Source of the DNA: Diphasiastrum complanatum
Taxonomy: Eukaryota; Streptophyta; Lycopodiopsida; Lycopodiales; Lycopodiaceae
NCBI GenBank assembly: GCA_029204225.1
Contig: CM055111.1
Location: 17,593,019-17,657,018 of the forward strand
Reading direction: 5' to 3'
Length of the DNA: 64,000 nt
Positions 34,691-46,269 of the stretch are shown here, one piece after another. A model generated the notes under the pieces. The model saw only the letters and a program-made list of their open reading frames with translations. It did not search any database and was not told the origin of the DNA. The number at the start of each line of letters is the position of its first letter. Positions within the stretch are counted from its first letter, which is position 1. The position numbers and the translations under genes were made by a program.

Positions 34691-35299
34691 TGGCAAAAGG
34701 TGAATTTGGCTCCTAATTTCTTGTGAATATAATATATGTAATCCAATTAAAGGCTGACACTTCAGCACAACTTGCCCATGTGCCTAATATTTAAAGCTCT
34801 CTGAAGGGCTAGAATTTAATCATTTTAGTCTCTAACGGTTAGTTTTTTGACATGTCATAAAAATTTAAAATTCCTTTGTCATTTGTAAACTTCCATCAAA
34901 ATATTTGCATTGGTATTAAGGTTCAAAGTGGCATTTGGCCTTGACTTGCATTTTATGTTTGGCGGTTCCATTCTTTGAGTTGCCAGTTCTCTTCCAAGTG
35001 ACATACTAGAGCAATCTTGGGTCAAAATTGACCGTTCCTAAAAGGCAAAGAGATTTTTGTATTAGTCATAATATTGATAAGTACATTAAAATGTTGGATT
35101 GTTCTACTATCAAAATTGATTCATCTAAATAATCGATCCTTAATCTAGATCTATTCATTATCCAGTTTTGTAGTTTTATTTATGTTTCTACACAATCTAT
35201 AGAAATACTTGGGAATCACTCAATAGGTGGCTCCAACATATCAGATAAGGCTAAAAGCATGGTTTGGTGTTACAACATAGACTTTCAAGGACACTACCT
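34691..35299. other. No gene recognised
   Basis: AT-rich spacer before the chromovirus; no LTR end identified. Confidence 0.35.
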
Positions 35300-35407
35300 T
35301 TTTTGGGTAGAAATCTATTTATGTTTTCTACTGGAGGAGAGATCCATTGTAGTCAACTTGGACATGTTATGAAATTCTGCCTTGAGTGACAGAAAGGCGC
35401 AGCTCAA

Positions 35408-35860
35408 GTGATTGAGATGTCAGGTAAAGAAAATCTTAAGCTAGAAATCAATATAGTTAATTGTGAGTGCGATTGTTCTCTTAGTACTACCTCATTCTTG
35501 CCAAATGATTTATTTCATTTGAAAGGCACTATAAATGGACATGAAGTTAGTATTTTAGTGCACAGTGGATCTACTCATAATTTTATTAACTCTAGTCTTT
35601 TGCAGAAACTCGGCCTCAAAACTGAAGTCAGTAACCATAGATATCGAGTATATCTAGCTTCAGGTGCAGAGTTGGAAACGTGAGATGCTAAAGTTCCAAG
35701 GCTCCCAATTTGGATCCAAGATTATAGAAAGTTAATTGATTTTCATGTTTTAGATTTAGCACGTACGGACATAATTCTAGGATACGAGTGGTTATTTAAT
35801 AAGCATTCTGAGATAGATTTTGAGAAGCACGTTCTCTCCTTTTAGGAGGATAAAGAAATA
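35408..35860 (+). pseudogene. Chromovirus protease with mutated active site
   Basis: The frame reads TINGHEVSILVHSGSTHNFIN and continues LARTDIILGYEWLFNKHSEI. In gypsy proteases the catalytic motif is D-[ST]-G; here Asp is His (VHSGS). A stop at 35683 interrupts the second half. Confidence 0.8.
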
Positions 35861-36890
35861 GTTACATTGTTTGAAGACAATTTTGTACATCCATCTGGGA
35901 TGAGTTCATGTGCTAATGTGATGGAAATTTTTGATTCACATTATGAAGTTTATTCTTTATTTGCCAAGCCAATTTTGGATTTATCTAAAATGCATCTAAG
36001 TAGTTTTGAATTGTCAAAAATTCTAAACTCGGTAGACTTAGATCAGGAGCAAATTGAGAAGAATAAGTTACTGTTTGAATTTAAAGATGTATTTCCAGTT
36101 GAATTACCTCGTGGAATATCGCCGTCCAGATTGGTAGACCACAAGATAAAGTTAATTCTAGGTAGTAGACAACCTTACAGGTTTTCTCAGAAAGAAGAGA
36201 TAGAGATTACTAAGAAAATTAAAAATTATCTAAAGATGGGTCATATTCAGCCAAGCAAGTCACCTTGGAGTGCTCCTATTCTTCTTAAATCGAAGAAAGA
36301 TGGAGGCTTCAGGTTGTGTGTGGACTACAAGGGGTCGAATAAGGTAACTATTAAAAATAGATATCTTTTGCCTCATATGGATGATTTGGTAGATCGATTA
36401 GGTGGAGCAAAATACTTCACAATGATAGATCTTAGAACCGGTTATCATCAAATTAAGATTCATCTGGATGACGTGCAAAAGACTGATTTTTGGATGAGAT
36501 TCGGTCATTATGAATTTTTCATGCTTCCTTTTGGGTTGACGAATGCACCAGCTACATTTTAACAGATGATGAACGATCTTTTTCATCCATATCTAGGGAA
36601 GTTTGTGGCTATATTCTTGGATGATATTCTCATCTACAATAGGACACTTACGGAGCATTTGAGTAATCTTAAGACTATTTTAGATATTCTCAGGCGAGAT
36701 AAAGTTTATGCTAAGGAATCTAAATGTGAATTCTTTAAGCATGAGTTGTTGTACTTCGGTCATAAGATCACCCGTACTGGGTTGGAGATGGATGAAAGTA
36801 AGGTCAAGACAGTGCTTGAGTGGCCAATACCAAAGACTCTGAAGTACTTTCGTAATCAGAATGATATGAGGGGTCATAAAGCTTGATGGG
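35861..36890 (+). pseudogene. Chromovirus reverse transcriptase
   Basis: [85 protein letters not shown], a stop at 36560, and VAIFLDDILIYNRT. The last carries the FLDD form of the YxDD active site typical of gypsy RT. The frame continues to LYFGHKITRTGLEMDESKV (connection region) and stops near 36886. Confidence 0.9.
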
Positions 36891-38460
36891 CTGAGCTTAC
36901 ATAAGAATTTGATCATGAGATCTGATATGTCAAGGGCAACTGTAACCAAGTTGCAGATGCACTTAGTCAGATTGGTAAACTAAATGAACTTTCATTCACC
37001 CAGAGTTTCACTAATCTGTATCTTTCGTTGAGAGAAAAGTGTGAATTGAATTCTCATTTTGGTCCCATCTGGAAGATGGTGGAGACAGGTTAAAATGAGA
37101 ATGGAATAGAGATTTACTCACAAGGGTCTCAGGTTCCTAGGAAAGATAAGAAGATAGTGGAATAGTTCTCAATCTGAGGTAGTTCACTATTTTGGAATGG
37201 AAAAATTTGTGTACCAATGGATGATGAGTTAAAGGAGAAAATTCTTTATGAAGAAGAGAGTTTTATTGGCCAAAACTTAAGCCATTTTTCGAGCCTTATG
37301 TGGTTAGATGTAGACCTTGTCAATTAGCCAAAGCTGAACGCTTAAAGACTGGAGGGCTGTTACATCCCCTAGATGTCCCTCATAAATGATGGGAAAATAT
37401 ATATATGGATTTTGTGGCTGGACTTCCAAGGACCCAACGTCAAAATAATTCTATTTGAGTTGTGGTAGACAGGTTGACAAAGTTAGCTACTTTTATACTC
37501 GTCAAGTCAACTGCTAAGGCTTCAAATTTAGCCTAGATCTTTGTGGAAAGATTATTTAGGCTTCAAGGATTGCCAAGTGATATAGTTAGTGATAGAGATC
37601 CTAAATTTACAGGTCACTTTTGGTCATCTATGTTCCATAAGCTTGAATCCCTGCTTAGTTTTAGTTTTTCTGATCATTTTGGAATCAGATGGCCAGACTG
37701 AGAGAACTAATCAGACTATGGAAGATATGTTGAGAACATATGTGTCTCATAGGCAATCTTAGTGGAAAGACTATGTTCCTTTAATTGAGTTTGCTTATAA
37801 CAGAAGGAAATAATCTGTTACAGGTTATAGTCTGTTTATGCTGATGTAAGGTTTTCAATCTAGATCTTTGATAAATGTGAAGACAAAGTCTGTTAAGATC
37901 CAGAAAGTTGCGGATTTCTTGCATGATATGCATGAAATGTTGCAAGTGGCCCATGATTGTATCCGAAGTGCTCAGGATAGAGCTAAGCACTATGCCAATC
38001 TTAAGAGGTCTTCCAGAGATTTTTAAGTTGATGACTGGGTATATCTTAGAATACCTAAGGATCCTAAGACTATGCGTACGAGGAAGCATTATAAATTTTC
38101 TGCGAGATATTGTGGACCGTTTTGGATTATAAAAAAAAATTGGTTCTTTAGCTTACGAACTAGATCTTCAGAAGAAGTCTACAGCTCACCTTGTGTTTCA
38201 TGTAAGCCATCTTGAATTAAGTTTACATGAAGGTGACATAGTTGGTTCAGAGGAAGATCTTATCCATTTGAAAGACTTAGCGCTTAAGGTTCCTTTGGAA
38301 CTTGAAAAAGTAATCTGAACCAGATATAAACAATTGAGAAATCATTCTATCTATGAGTGCTTGATCAAGTGGAAGGGACAGACTGAGGATGATGATTCAT
38401 GGGAGCGGGTCGAAAGCATCACTATGGCTTGGAGGTGGATTGGTTAGGGTATTGACTAGC
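36891..38460 (+). pseudogene. Chromovirus RNase H remnant, integrase and chromodomain
   Basis: GNCNQVADALSQIGK marks the end of RNase H. Integrase pieces include YMDFVAGLPRTQ, VVVDRLTKLATF and GLPSDIVSDRDPKFTGHFW, the last with the second catalytic Asp. At the end (about 38320-38415) RYKQLRNHSIYECLIKWKG and DDDSWERVE form a chromodomain. The frame is broken by many stops and shifts. Confidence 0.8.
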
Positions 38461-38555
38461 CTCTCCATGTTAGCTGGGCGGTTCATGCTCCATAGGTGTC
38501 CTTTTGGTTTGCATGTGACAAGATTCTTGAAGATCTTCACTTGGCAATCGTTATT

Positions 38556-39420
38556 TGTCCTATGATCCAGCTTCTTCCTAAGTTGTTTAGGAATGTGAAC
38601 AAAACATACACAACCAAAGATTTTTAAATGGCTGATACTAGGCTTGTGTCCATGCCAAACTTCATAAGGAGTTTTGTTGTTGACAACTTTGGTGTTGGAT
38701 CTATTCTATAAGTAACAGGCTATGACAATAGCTTTTGCCAAAACTTTGCAAGTAGGTGCGCTTGATGTAGCATGGATCTAGCTGAGTTGAGAAAAGTTCA
38801 ATTCTTCCAGTCTGCAATCTTGTCCTGTTGAGGTAAATAGGAAGTGGTGAACTACCTTCTAATACCATGTTTAGCCATGTAGTTAGAGAGGTATTCACCG
38901 CCACCATTAGTTCGGAGTGCTTTCACTTTTGTAGACGTTTGTGTCTCAGCCATGACTTTGAATCTCTTGAAGCAATCAAAGGTTTCAGATTTGTGCTTAA
39001 TGAACATGACTGTAGACCATCTAGAATAATCATCTATGGAAGTGATAAAATAGATTGCATCTCCTAAGGACGGAGTTGGCAATGGACCACAAAGATCGCT
39101 ATGTACAAGATCCAATACATGCTTTGTTTTGATGGAATGTGATTTGGAAAACTTGCTTCTAGAGTGTTTGCCATAGATGCATGATTCACAAAAGAAAGAT
39201 TTCCTATCCAATGAAAAAGAGAAATACAATCCATCAACTAAATTATCACAATGCATATAAGAAAGTGATCTTGTATTTACATGTCCAAATCGACTATGCC
39301 ACAGAATAGCACTATCGTTTACATTTTCATGAGAGATGCTAGCTAATGCAACTAAGTTAAAGAGCACGTAAAGATTTCCGACTCTAGTGCATGTGGTCAG
39401 AGTAGTATCTTCATCTGAAG
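38556..39420 (-). pseudogene. Copia G: GAG-pre-integrase and integrase
   Basis: The minus strand encodes ILWHSRFGHVNTRSLSYM, CESCIYGKHSRSKF, LVHSDLCGPLPTPSLGDA, FITSIDDYSRWSTVMFI and ALRTNGGGEYLSN, then the C-terminal part to about 38556. The second catalytic Asp (RTD) is Asn. The first Asp is intact. Upstream (39420-39493) the open frame runs into the neighbouring LTR, so residues there are not part of the protein. Confidence 0.82.
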
Positions 39421-40293
39421 TGAAAAAATCGCGAAGCCAAACAATCGGGAATGAAATCAATTCGGATGGAGTTCGGATATGATTGTTGGTCACTGCCTAC
39501 TATATCATTCCTGCAATCCTCCAGAATGTAGACAGACATTGTTGACCTACGTTCTAAATTAATTCAGCATTCAACAAGATTGAACCAATGTGTGAAATAG
39601 ATAAAACATGTGAATGAGATACACGAACAATAGCAGACAATATTCAATCGAGATCAGACAAAATTCAGAATGATATGTGCATAACAGCTATAACATTGTC
39701 TACTGATCCTCTTAATTTCAAGCATTGTGTGATAGACCCACATAGCGCAGTGGCATGACAGAAGCGATGGTCTCCCACGAACAGTGTCTCGCTTACTAGT
39801 GGACTTCTTGGATCTCCGTGGATCCTGCTTACAAAATTGTCTCGCTCACTAGAGGACTTTTCTGTTCTATATTTTGTCTATCTGTGTTTGTGTATATTTG
39901 ATGCATTTAGCAATTGCATATATTCAAAGTAACATTTTTGACTAGATAGATTAAACAATCTATAACTAATCTTAGATTACAAGAGCGGTGGATTAGGCAT
40001 GTCCTAACGCTCTTTTGTTGATGTCACAATATCATATCAGAGATTAGTACTTCATGGTACTTATTTGATCTTCTTGGTCCTTTGGAACGCGAAGGTTTCA
40101 TGTCGTGAAGAGTTTCGTGTCGTTTTGTGTCATTTGACCTTCTCCTATTCTGTCGCAAACATTTTCCTTTTGCGTCGTTTGACCTTCTCCTGTTGTTCGT
40201 GTTGTTCGCAAACATTTTTTTTTCATGTCTTTTTGTCAGATTGGGAGTCAAGAGCTAGTAGAGCTTTGGTAACAGAAACATTTTGTTTCTTCA
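39420..40293 (-). repeat. LTR of copia family C, copy 3 (minus)
   Basis: Begins (minus sense) TGAAGAAACAAAATGTTTC at 40293 and aligns with 10728-11634: shared 3' blocks include TGAATGCT, ACGTAGRTCAACA and GAACTCCATCCGAAT. It contains repeated TTTGACCTTCTCCT words near 40130-40195 (a U3 tandem repeat of about 50 bp). It directly abuts the copia C RNase H on its right and copia G on its left. Confidence 0.75.
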
Positions 40294-40722
40294 TCTCAAA
40301 GCGTGATAACTTGATGACTCCAAGACTTCTCCTCTGTTTCTCGAACAGACCTTTGTCTAAGGCCTTTGTGAAGATGTCAACAACCGCCTTCTTCGTTCCA
40401 ATGAAAGTAGTCTACAGCTTCTTCTTTTCGATCAGATCCCTTATCAAGTAGTACTTGATTGCAATGTGTTTCTTTCTTGAGTGAAACACGAGATCCTTTG
40501 TCAGGTGTATTGTGGATGTATTTTCCATCTGCAAAATCGGAAGTTCATTTCTCGTTTCACCTAGTTCATCAAAGAACTATTTGAGCCAACTGATTTCATT
40601 GGCCATCTTTGTTGTTGTTACGTATTCTGCTTCGCCAAATGATTGAGCCACGATGGTCTGCTTTTTGATGACCTAGAGAATTGCTGCTCCTGCTACAATG
40701 GTGCATCCTCCTGAGAAACTTT
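40294..40722 (-). pseudogene. Copia C RNase H joined to copia D protease
   Basis: The minus strand encodes AGAAILWVIKKQTIVAQSFG and MANEISWLK, then LPILQMENTS, LVFHSRKKHIAIKYYLI and DIFTKALDKGL. It resembles the RNase H of family C copy 1 at 5881-6140. It is in family C context (followed by a family C LTR) but directly preceded by the protease of a different family. Integrase and RT are absent. Confidence 0.75.
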
Positions 40723-40724
40723 TT

Positions 40725-41695
40725 TGACTATCCCTTTGCTTTCCACACGTATGGTGCTTGAATCTCCGAGGTAGATGAATTGATCTCTGTTGTAAGCTGC
40801 ATACTCGATAAACCATTGCTTGCGATAGGTCATGTGTTGGGTAGCGTCACTGTCCAAGTACCAGCTATCGTGGTCTTTGTTGCCACTGTTGTAAGCCATT
40901 AATAGGTGTGTATCTTGTTCCTTAAATTTTGTCGCATTGGAGGAGTTTGGCTACTGCTGTTGTTGCTTATTTGTCTCATTGTAGATGCGGATGCGACACT
41001 CCTTGATGTTGTGATTGGCTCTCTTGCAATATCTATAGAAGATCTTCTTGCGTGATCCACTGTTCTCACCTTGAGTGTGAGGGTTCTACTGTTGCTGCTG
41101 CTGCACTTGATTCTTGGCCTTGGAATAGTCTTTCTTCTTGGTGTACAGGGCCATGGATTTGTCTTTGATGGATAGGTCACTGGTCTTTCTCCGTATTTCT
41201 TCTTGAAGAAGATGACCGATCACCTTTTGAAGAGTGAGGTCGGGTTGTGTGGAGATCATCACCACAAAGTATTCATATGACTTTGGAAGAGAAGAAAGCA
41301 AGGTGATAACGACATCATCATCTTAAATGGCACATCCTACAGCTGATAACTGATCCAATACAGATTTGAAGTTATTGATGTGAGAAGTGATGGCAGTAGA
41401 ATCAGACATGCTAAGAGTAAAAAACTTACTTCTAAGATGTAATCTAGTGGTTACATCATGAGTCTCATAGATATTTGATAACAAATCTAATATATCATCT
41501 TTGATCTTTCATGTCTTTGCTTGATCACCGTCTTCTGGTTTTAGGTCAGAACCTTCTACTAGATTCCAAAGATCTCTATCTATCAACATCATGCGAAGTT
41601 TTAACTTCCAGATGTAGAAGTTAAATCCATTGAACTTGTCAATGATTCTAGCTTCGTTGGATGATGAAAATGAAGAGCTACCAATGTGAGACAAA
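40725..41695 (-). pseudogene. Copia D gag and protease
   Basis: Gag begins MSHIGSSSFSSSNEARIIDK, FNFYIWKLKLRMMLIDRDLW and continues with LSSLPKSYEYFVVMI. The zinc knuckle reads YRYCKRANHNIKEC, where the first Cys is Tyr. Protease reads SWYLDSDATQHMT, where the usual DSGA is DSDA. Both changes would inactivate the proteins. A primer-binding site lies just upstream. Confidence 0.8.
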
Positions 41696-41746
41696 TTAAC
41701 AGTAATACAAATAGAACAAACTTAATCTCTCAATTTATTTGAGCTA

Positions 41747-41760
41747 TGCTCTTATACCAA
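41747..41760 (-). other. Primer-binding site of copia D
   Basis: Minus-strand TTGGTATAAGAGCAT is one mismatch from the initiator tRNA-Met type TGGTATCAGAGC. It lies directly next to the LTR that begins at about 41763. Confidence 0.65.
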
Positions 41761-41762
41761 TC

Positions 41763-42290
41763 TGATGGGGCAAGGGAGAATGGAGAACACGAACGAAAAA
41801 GAGAGCAAGAATATTTGCGGAATAGCTCTCCCTCTACAATCAGCTGCTAGATGCAAAAATAGTCTAGTAGATTATTTATGCTAGGTTAGTCACAGCTTAA
41901 TCGTTCTATTGTCCAACATGATCTTAAAAATTAACTTATACTCACAAAAACATAATGCGTACAGTCCACCGAAGAGATTAGAAATAGTTTGAGGTATTAC
42001 TATAGATCAAATTTCAATGAGAAGTTTAGTTCAAAAAATAGTTTGAAAGAGCATTATGACAGTGCAAGTTCCTCAGACGTCAAAGACAGCCATCGTCTGA
42101 TAAAAAACTGAAGAGTTGTAGACGTCCGGGTTCTGATCCGAGTGAGTGAACAAATTTTATCAAACAACAATGAAATGCATTCAAATCACAATAAGCATTC
42201 ATCTACGTTATACACAGATAGAAGAGCATATAGTTGTTATATTATACTAGAGCACAACAAATGACTGTTACAACCAGAATGATGGTGTAA
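41763..42290 (-). repeat. 5' LTR of copia D (minus)
   Basis: Aligns as reverse complement with 52050-52692: shared words are CTATGTATAACGTAGATGAATGC (partly), TCTAATCTCTTCGGTGGACTGTA and CCCTTGCCCCAT. It does not resemble the family C LTR at the other end of this element (39420-40293), so the element is a chimera. Confidence 0.7.
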
Positions 42291-42326
42291 CTAGGAGGCT
42301 CAAAATCATTCATCTCATGGATGGAG

Positions 42327-42973
42327 TGTGAAAAATACAGATCCTAAGTGGATCTAAACTCCAAGATCATTGGCTTGAATGCTTGCACTCCAGACTACAT
42401 AAGCTAGGAATTGGCAACACATTCTATGCTACCTAGAATGCAAAGAACTTGATCAAAAAGCATTTATCACAAATGGAAACTTCCATAAACATCAAGTGCG
42501 GCCCAAAATAGCATTATACAGTCCATAATACATCAGCCTACCACTTTTGGAAAGCACCTAAGATCATACACACAAAGCTTGAACTCAATCACTACACAAT
42601 GCCAACAATGGAAGGAGAACCCAATAGAAAAATCTCTCATTATGCAAATGAATACAATGGATCTGCTCCAACCTGTTTCTCCACGGCCTACCTGCTATAT
42701 ATAGCTGAGAGAGATGACTCTCTCTCCTCTCTCTAGACCCTCCTTACCTAAAATATGCCCTATATAGGTAAATTTGGCATATATGTCCAAAATACATGAA
42801 AATGGACTCATTTCGAAGGTCTTGAAGTTTGACACTTCTTCATACTGAAAAAATACACTTACTAAAAATATCTAGACCTGTTTCACACGTGTGAAAAGTC
42901 AGATCCTAAACTATGTGCCATTTTTAGCAATTTTGGCCTAAAACTAGACAAGGAAATGTTGACAATTTTCACA
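42327..42973 (-). repeat. 3' LTR of the gag-only element
   Basis: Same length and ends as the 5' LTR. It is followed on its right by CTCCCTCTTCAAC, the complement of the polypurine tract. Confidence 0.95.
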
Positions 42974-42986
42974 CTCCCTCTTCAAC
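42974..42986 (-). other. Polypurine tract
   Basis: Minus-strand GTTGAAGAGGGAG directly upstream of the 3' LTR start TGTGAAAA; it primes plus-strand synthesis. The same tract is next to the LTR at 63058-63070. Confidence 0.88.
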
Positions 42987-45900
42987 TTAACTTGCTAGTT
43001 TTACAACACTACTTTGTTCCAACTTAAGAATGATCTCCATCATCAGAATAGATCTCTTCTCAAGGATCCTAATATGTACAAAATAGGACACAACATAATT
43101 GATATAGATAATAGTGTCCATATAGGATGCTTCACTATTTCTTACATCAATTTTACATAGAATCATAAAAATGGTACATGTAAAAGAACATAGAATCTCA
43201 ATTAATGAATTCCTCCATGTATCCATCTCTGGTTTCTCTGTAAAATAGCAGCAAACAAGTTGTAAATGAAAGTGATCAACAAGTGTTTGCATGCCTCCTC
43301 CACATTTCACTATACATATAGTGAATGCAACATGTATCTCCATGAATGAACTTCCATCACCACCTTGCCTTTGTAGATCTTCAATCCATGAAAGCCTTTG
43401 AGTGAATGAATGCCAAAAAGATGTGTTCCCTACTCCATTTGAATGACCAAAACCTGAACTTGAAATACTTGAAGTACCTCCACAAGATTTGCACACAACG
43501 CTTGATCCTACAATGTCAACAAGTTGCCAATTTGCCAACACTAGAATACTAGATCTTGAACTTTGTTCAAAAGAAAACATATTGACCACTTCAATACCTT
43601 TCAAGATCTGAATGAATTCATGTACTTGATCATACAAACCAGCAATGATAACTATTCCATCTCCAAGATCCAAAGGATGCAAAACTATGGAACTAGTTTT
43701 ATTGAAATTTGACAATTTCAACACATTGACATAACAATGTTCATACATGAGATTAGGCAAGTGAGGTAGAGTAAGAAGACACTTCCTTGCAGCTCCAAAG
43801 ACCTTACTTGAACCTTCAAGAACCTGTAAAAACAGATCCAAAATGCCTTGACCATTTGTCTCTTCTTTGATGCTTTTCACTAGCTTCGAATTGCCACTTG
43901 TCTCTTGGTGTTGATGAAGCAATCCAAGATCAACCTCTTGATCTTCCAATAAGACATCAAAGATCTTGCATATGTGAACATCTTCAGATCTGAAACTCTG
44001 AAGATACTCCCTCTCAAACACATGATTAAGATCCCACAAGATCTCATCAATGCTCAAATTTGACCCTTCACTATAGTTAGTGAAAACAATGCCACCATCA
44101 TAAACCAAAAGATAGATTCCAACATTTCCATTTAACATGAAGTAGAGTAGGTGAAGATGAGTATCAAACCTAATCAAAACAGCCCTCTTGAGTTCATAAC
44201 AAACCTCAATAAGCTCACCAATGATATCTCCCTTGCCTTGAAGAAGTTGCCACTTGAGTTGCTCCATGTAGTCTTCTTCAACCAACCTTTTGCCATCTTG
44301 ACCATGAATGAACAATCCACCACAATCATAGAATGCTTTGAGTTGATGAAGAGATGTTAGATCCATGCTTTGGATCTTCCCAAGAACCACTCTTCCATTG
44401 CCCTTTCCTTCACAAGACTCCCTCTTAATGCTAGCACCACAAAAGTTAGAAACCTCCCTCTTGATAGTTGCACCATAAGAAGTAGAAGACTCTTGAATAT
44501 TAGAAGCCAAGAAAAGAATCCTTAGTACCTTCAACATAAGAGTGATTGAAGTACTCTCTCTTTTCAAACATGAACTTCTACTCAATGATTTAGGTAATGA
44601 GTCATATGATAATGATTCTTCCTCACTATCGTTCATAAAAACATCATTCAAAGTACATCCTACTTTGAACACTTCACATACTTCTCTTCCTTTTGACTTG
44701 TGATCTCCCTCACCAAGTCTCGTGATAGAAACCTTTGATCTACTCTTTTTATGAAGAAATGTGACACCACTTGTTGCACAAATGACTTTATCACAAAAAG
44801 ATGTAAAAGAACCATTTCCTTCAAGCATGCTCAAAGCACCATCATCTTTTCCCACATGATTACATACATCAATATGAAAAGAATTAGAAGAATAACCATC
44901 TTCTTGCAAAGAATGACACTTAGCATCTCCATCTTTTTCCATATGAACAAACAAGTCATTAGCAACAATCACTTCCAAAGAAGAATCTTCATCAACTCCA
45001 TTGATGAAGTTAGCTCCTTCCTTACCTTTTCCATTTTTGCACTTGCCATCTAGCACCATTGAAGAACCACCAAGCCTTGGAAGTCCATGAGTAGAAGAGT
45101 ACAAACATGATGCTAATTTAGCTCCACATGACTCCATATGACTAGTAGGTAACACTAGTGCATCTTCAAGATCCAATGGATCCAAAAAATTGACCATAGA
45201 TTCACCAAAGCTTGCCAAGTTAGCACAACAATTATCATCTCCAAGAAGTACATTAGATCTCAACCTAGATCTAGCATTTTGTTTCTTATGGCATTCATTT
45301 GCAAAATGTCCTTTTATCCCACAATAAAAACATTTGAACTTGGACTTATCTTGCTTCCTACTTTGCAAAGAAGAAGAATGCTTTCCATGCTCCAAACTAC
45401 CTTGCTTGGACCACTTGCCTTTGAACTTGCCCTTTGTGAAAAGAGCTTCTTCATCTCCACCTTGTGTTGATGCACCACCACCTTTGGCTTGCAACCTATG
45501 CTCTTCAGCCACCAAGATCTCTTGCAAGTCATTGACACTTGGCAAGGACTTTTGTATAGCAAAGCATTGTACAAGGTTAGAATGTTCATCAAGCAAACCA
45601 TTCAACATGACTTGAACTAGTTCCCCATCCTTTATGCTTTCATCTATGCATGCTAGATCATCATTCAAGGATTTAACCTTCAAGACAAATGAATGTGCAC
45701 TCTCTCCCTCTCTTTGACAACTTTGGAAGATTTGCCTTCTTAGGGTGAGAACCCTAGATGTGGATTTGGACTCATAGATCTTCTTCAAAGCATTCCATGC
45801 TTCACTTGAAGAAGTACATTTACCAACTTCTTTAAGAAGTTCATTGGTAACATTCATCTTTATGATATGTAAGGCTCTTTTAGCCCTTCTATCAAAATTT

Positions 45901-46061
45901 AGTTGCTCTTGAAGAATTAGAGGTCTTTCTTCAATTCCCACAACTATATCCATTAGCTCATTCAACTCTAGTAAAGACTCCATCCTCACTTTCCAAGTTG
46001 AATAGTTTGTAGAGTTTAACCTCTCTTTAGCTTCCAACATGATTCCACCATTGGATGTCAT
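42987..46061 (-). CDS. Gag with a long unknown C-terminal region (1024 aa)
   Basis: First ATG of the frame is at 46061 (MTSNGGIMLEAKERLNSTNY); upstream codons in the same frame have no ATG. Residues ~8-185 are a copia Gag (DUF4219/UBN2 type: NSTNYSTWKVRMESLLEL, EAWNALKKIYESKS, SLNDDLACI). The CCHC knuckle CFYCGIKGHFANEC is at ~245-258. From ~265 to 1024 no domain is recognised: an acidic/Ser-rich part, a repeat (GATIKRE / GASIKRE at ~580-600), then a hydrophobic part with LLYFMLNGNVGIYLLVYDGG, DQEVDLGLLH and CKSCGG. The protein ends just before the polypurine tract. The frame is free of stops over 3 kb in AT-rich DNA, so it is coding or only just became free to drift. Confidence 0.88.
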   Translation of the reverse strand: MTSNGGIMLEAKERLNSTNYSTWKVRMESLLELNELMDIVVGIEERPLILQEQLNFDRRAKRALHIIKMNVTNELLKEVGKCTSSSEAWNALKKIYESKSTSRVLTLRRQIFQSCQREGESAHSFVLKVKSLNDDLACIDESIKDGELVQVMLNGLLDEHSNLVQCFAIQKSLPSVNDLQEILVAEEHRLQAKGGGASTQGGDEEALFTKGKFKGKWSKQGSLEHGKHSSSLQSRKQDKSKFKCFYCGIKGHFANECHKKQNARSRLRSNVLLGDDNCCANLASFGESMVNFLDPLDLEDALVLPTSHMESCGAKLASCLYSSTHGLPRLGGSSMVLDGKCKNGKGKEGANFINGVDEDSSLEVIVANDLFVHMEKDGDAKCHSLQEDGYSSNSFHIDVCNHVGKDDGALSMLEGNGSFTSFCDKVICATSGVTFLHKKSRSKVSITRLGEGDHKSKGREVCEVFKVGCTLNDVFMNDSEEESLSYDSLPKSLSRSSCLKRESTSITLMLKVLRILFLASNIQESSTSYGATIKREVSNFCGASIKRESCEGKGNGRVVLGKIQSMDLTSLHQLKAFYDCGGLFIHGQDGKRLVEEDYMEQLKWQLLQGKGDIIGELIEVCYELKRAVLIRFDTHLHLLYFMLNGNVGIYLLVYDGGIVFTNYSEGSNLSIDEILWDLNHVFEREYLQSFRSEDVHICKIFDVLLEDQEVDLGLLHQHQETSGNSKLVKSIKEETNGQGILDLFLQVLEGSSKVFGAARKCLLTLPHLPNLMYEHCYVNVLKLSNFNKTSSIVLHPLDLGDGIVIIAGLYDQVHEFIQILKGIEVVNMFSFEQSSRSSILVLANWQLVDIVGSSVVCKSCGGTSSISSSGFGHSNGVGNTSFWHSFTQRLSWIEDLQRQGGDGSSFMEIHVAFTICIVKCGGGMQTLVDHFHLQLVCCYFTEKPEMDTWRNSLIEILCSFTCTIFMILCKIDVRNSEASYMDTIIYINYVVSYFVHIRILEKRSILMMEIILKLEQSSVVKLAS

Positions 46062-46269
46062 GATGCTAAAATCTTCTTGTGTCCTTAGGCTCTGTTCTAA
46101 TGCACCTAGCACTCTCCTTTCTCTCAATAAATGAAGAAGGAGAAGATCTTAAAAGATTTAGAACCCTAAATGACCTCTATCTTGAAACTATTTGGCTTTC
46201 AAGCATAGAAAGGAAGATTGAAACACATGCAACACTTTGCACACACTAAGAATGGATTACAAACTCAAA

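Larger units (their letters stand above)
35300..38460 (+). mobile_element. Ty3/gypsy chromovirus, decayed
   Basis: Order on the plus strand is a partial gag knuckle (CSQLGHVMKFC, about 35348), aspartic protease, RT, RNase H end, integrase and a chromodomain. Integrase after RT and the C-terminal chromodomain identify a Ty3/gypsy chromovirus. Stops occur about every 100-400 bases, gag is mostly missing and RNase H is heavily shortened. No LTR pair was recognised. Copia G follows directly. Confidence 0.88.

Noticed and set aside
39420-39493. N-terminal part of the copia G frame
   Set aside because: This part is LTR sequence of copia C read in frame; the integrase begins only after it.
44751-45615. 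Plus-strand frames across the gag-only element
   Set aside because: They are antisense shadows of the intact minus-strand gag frame; no plant protein features.
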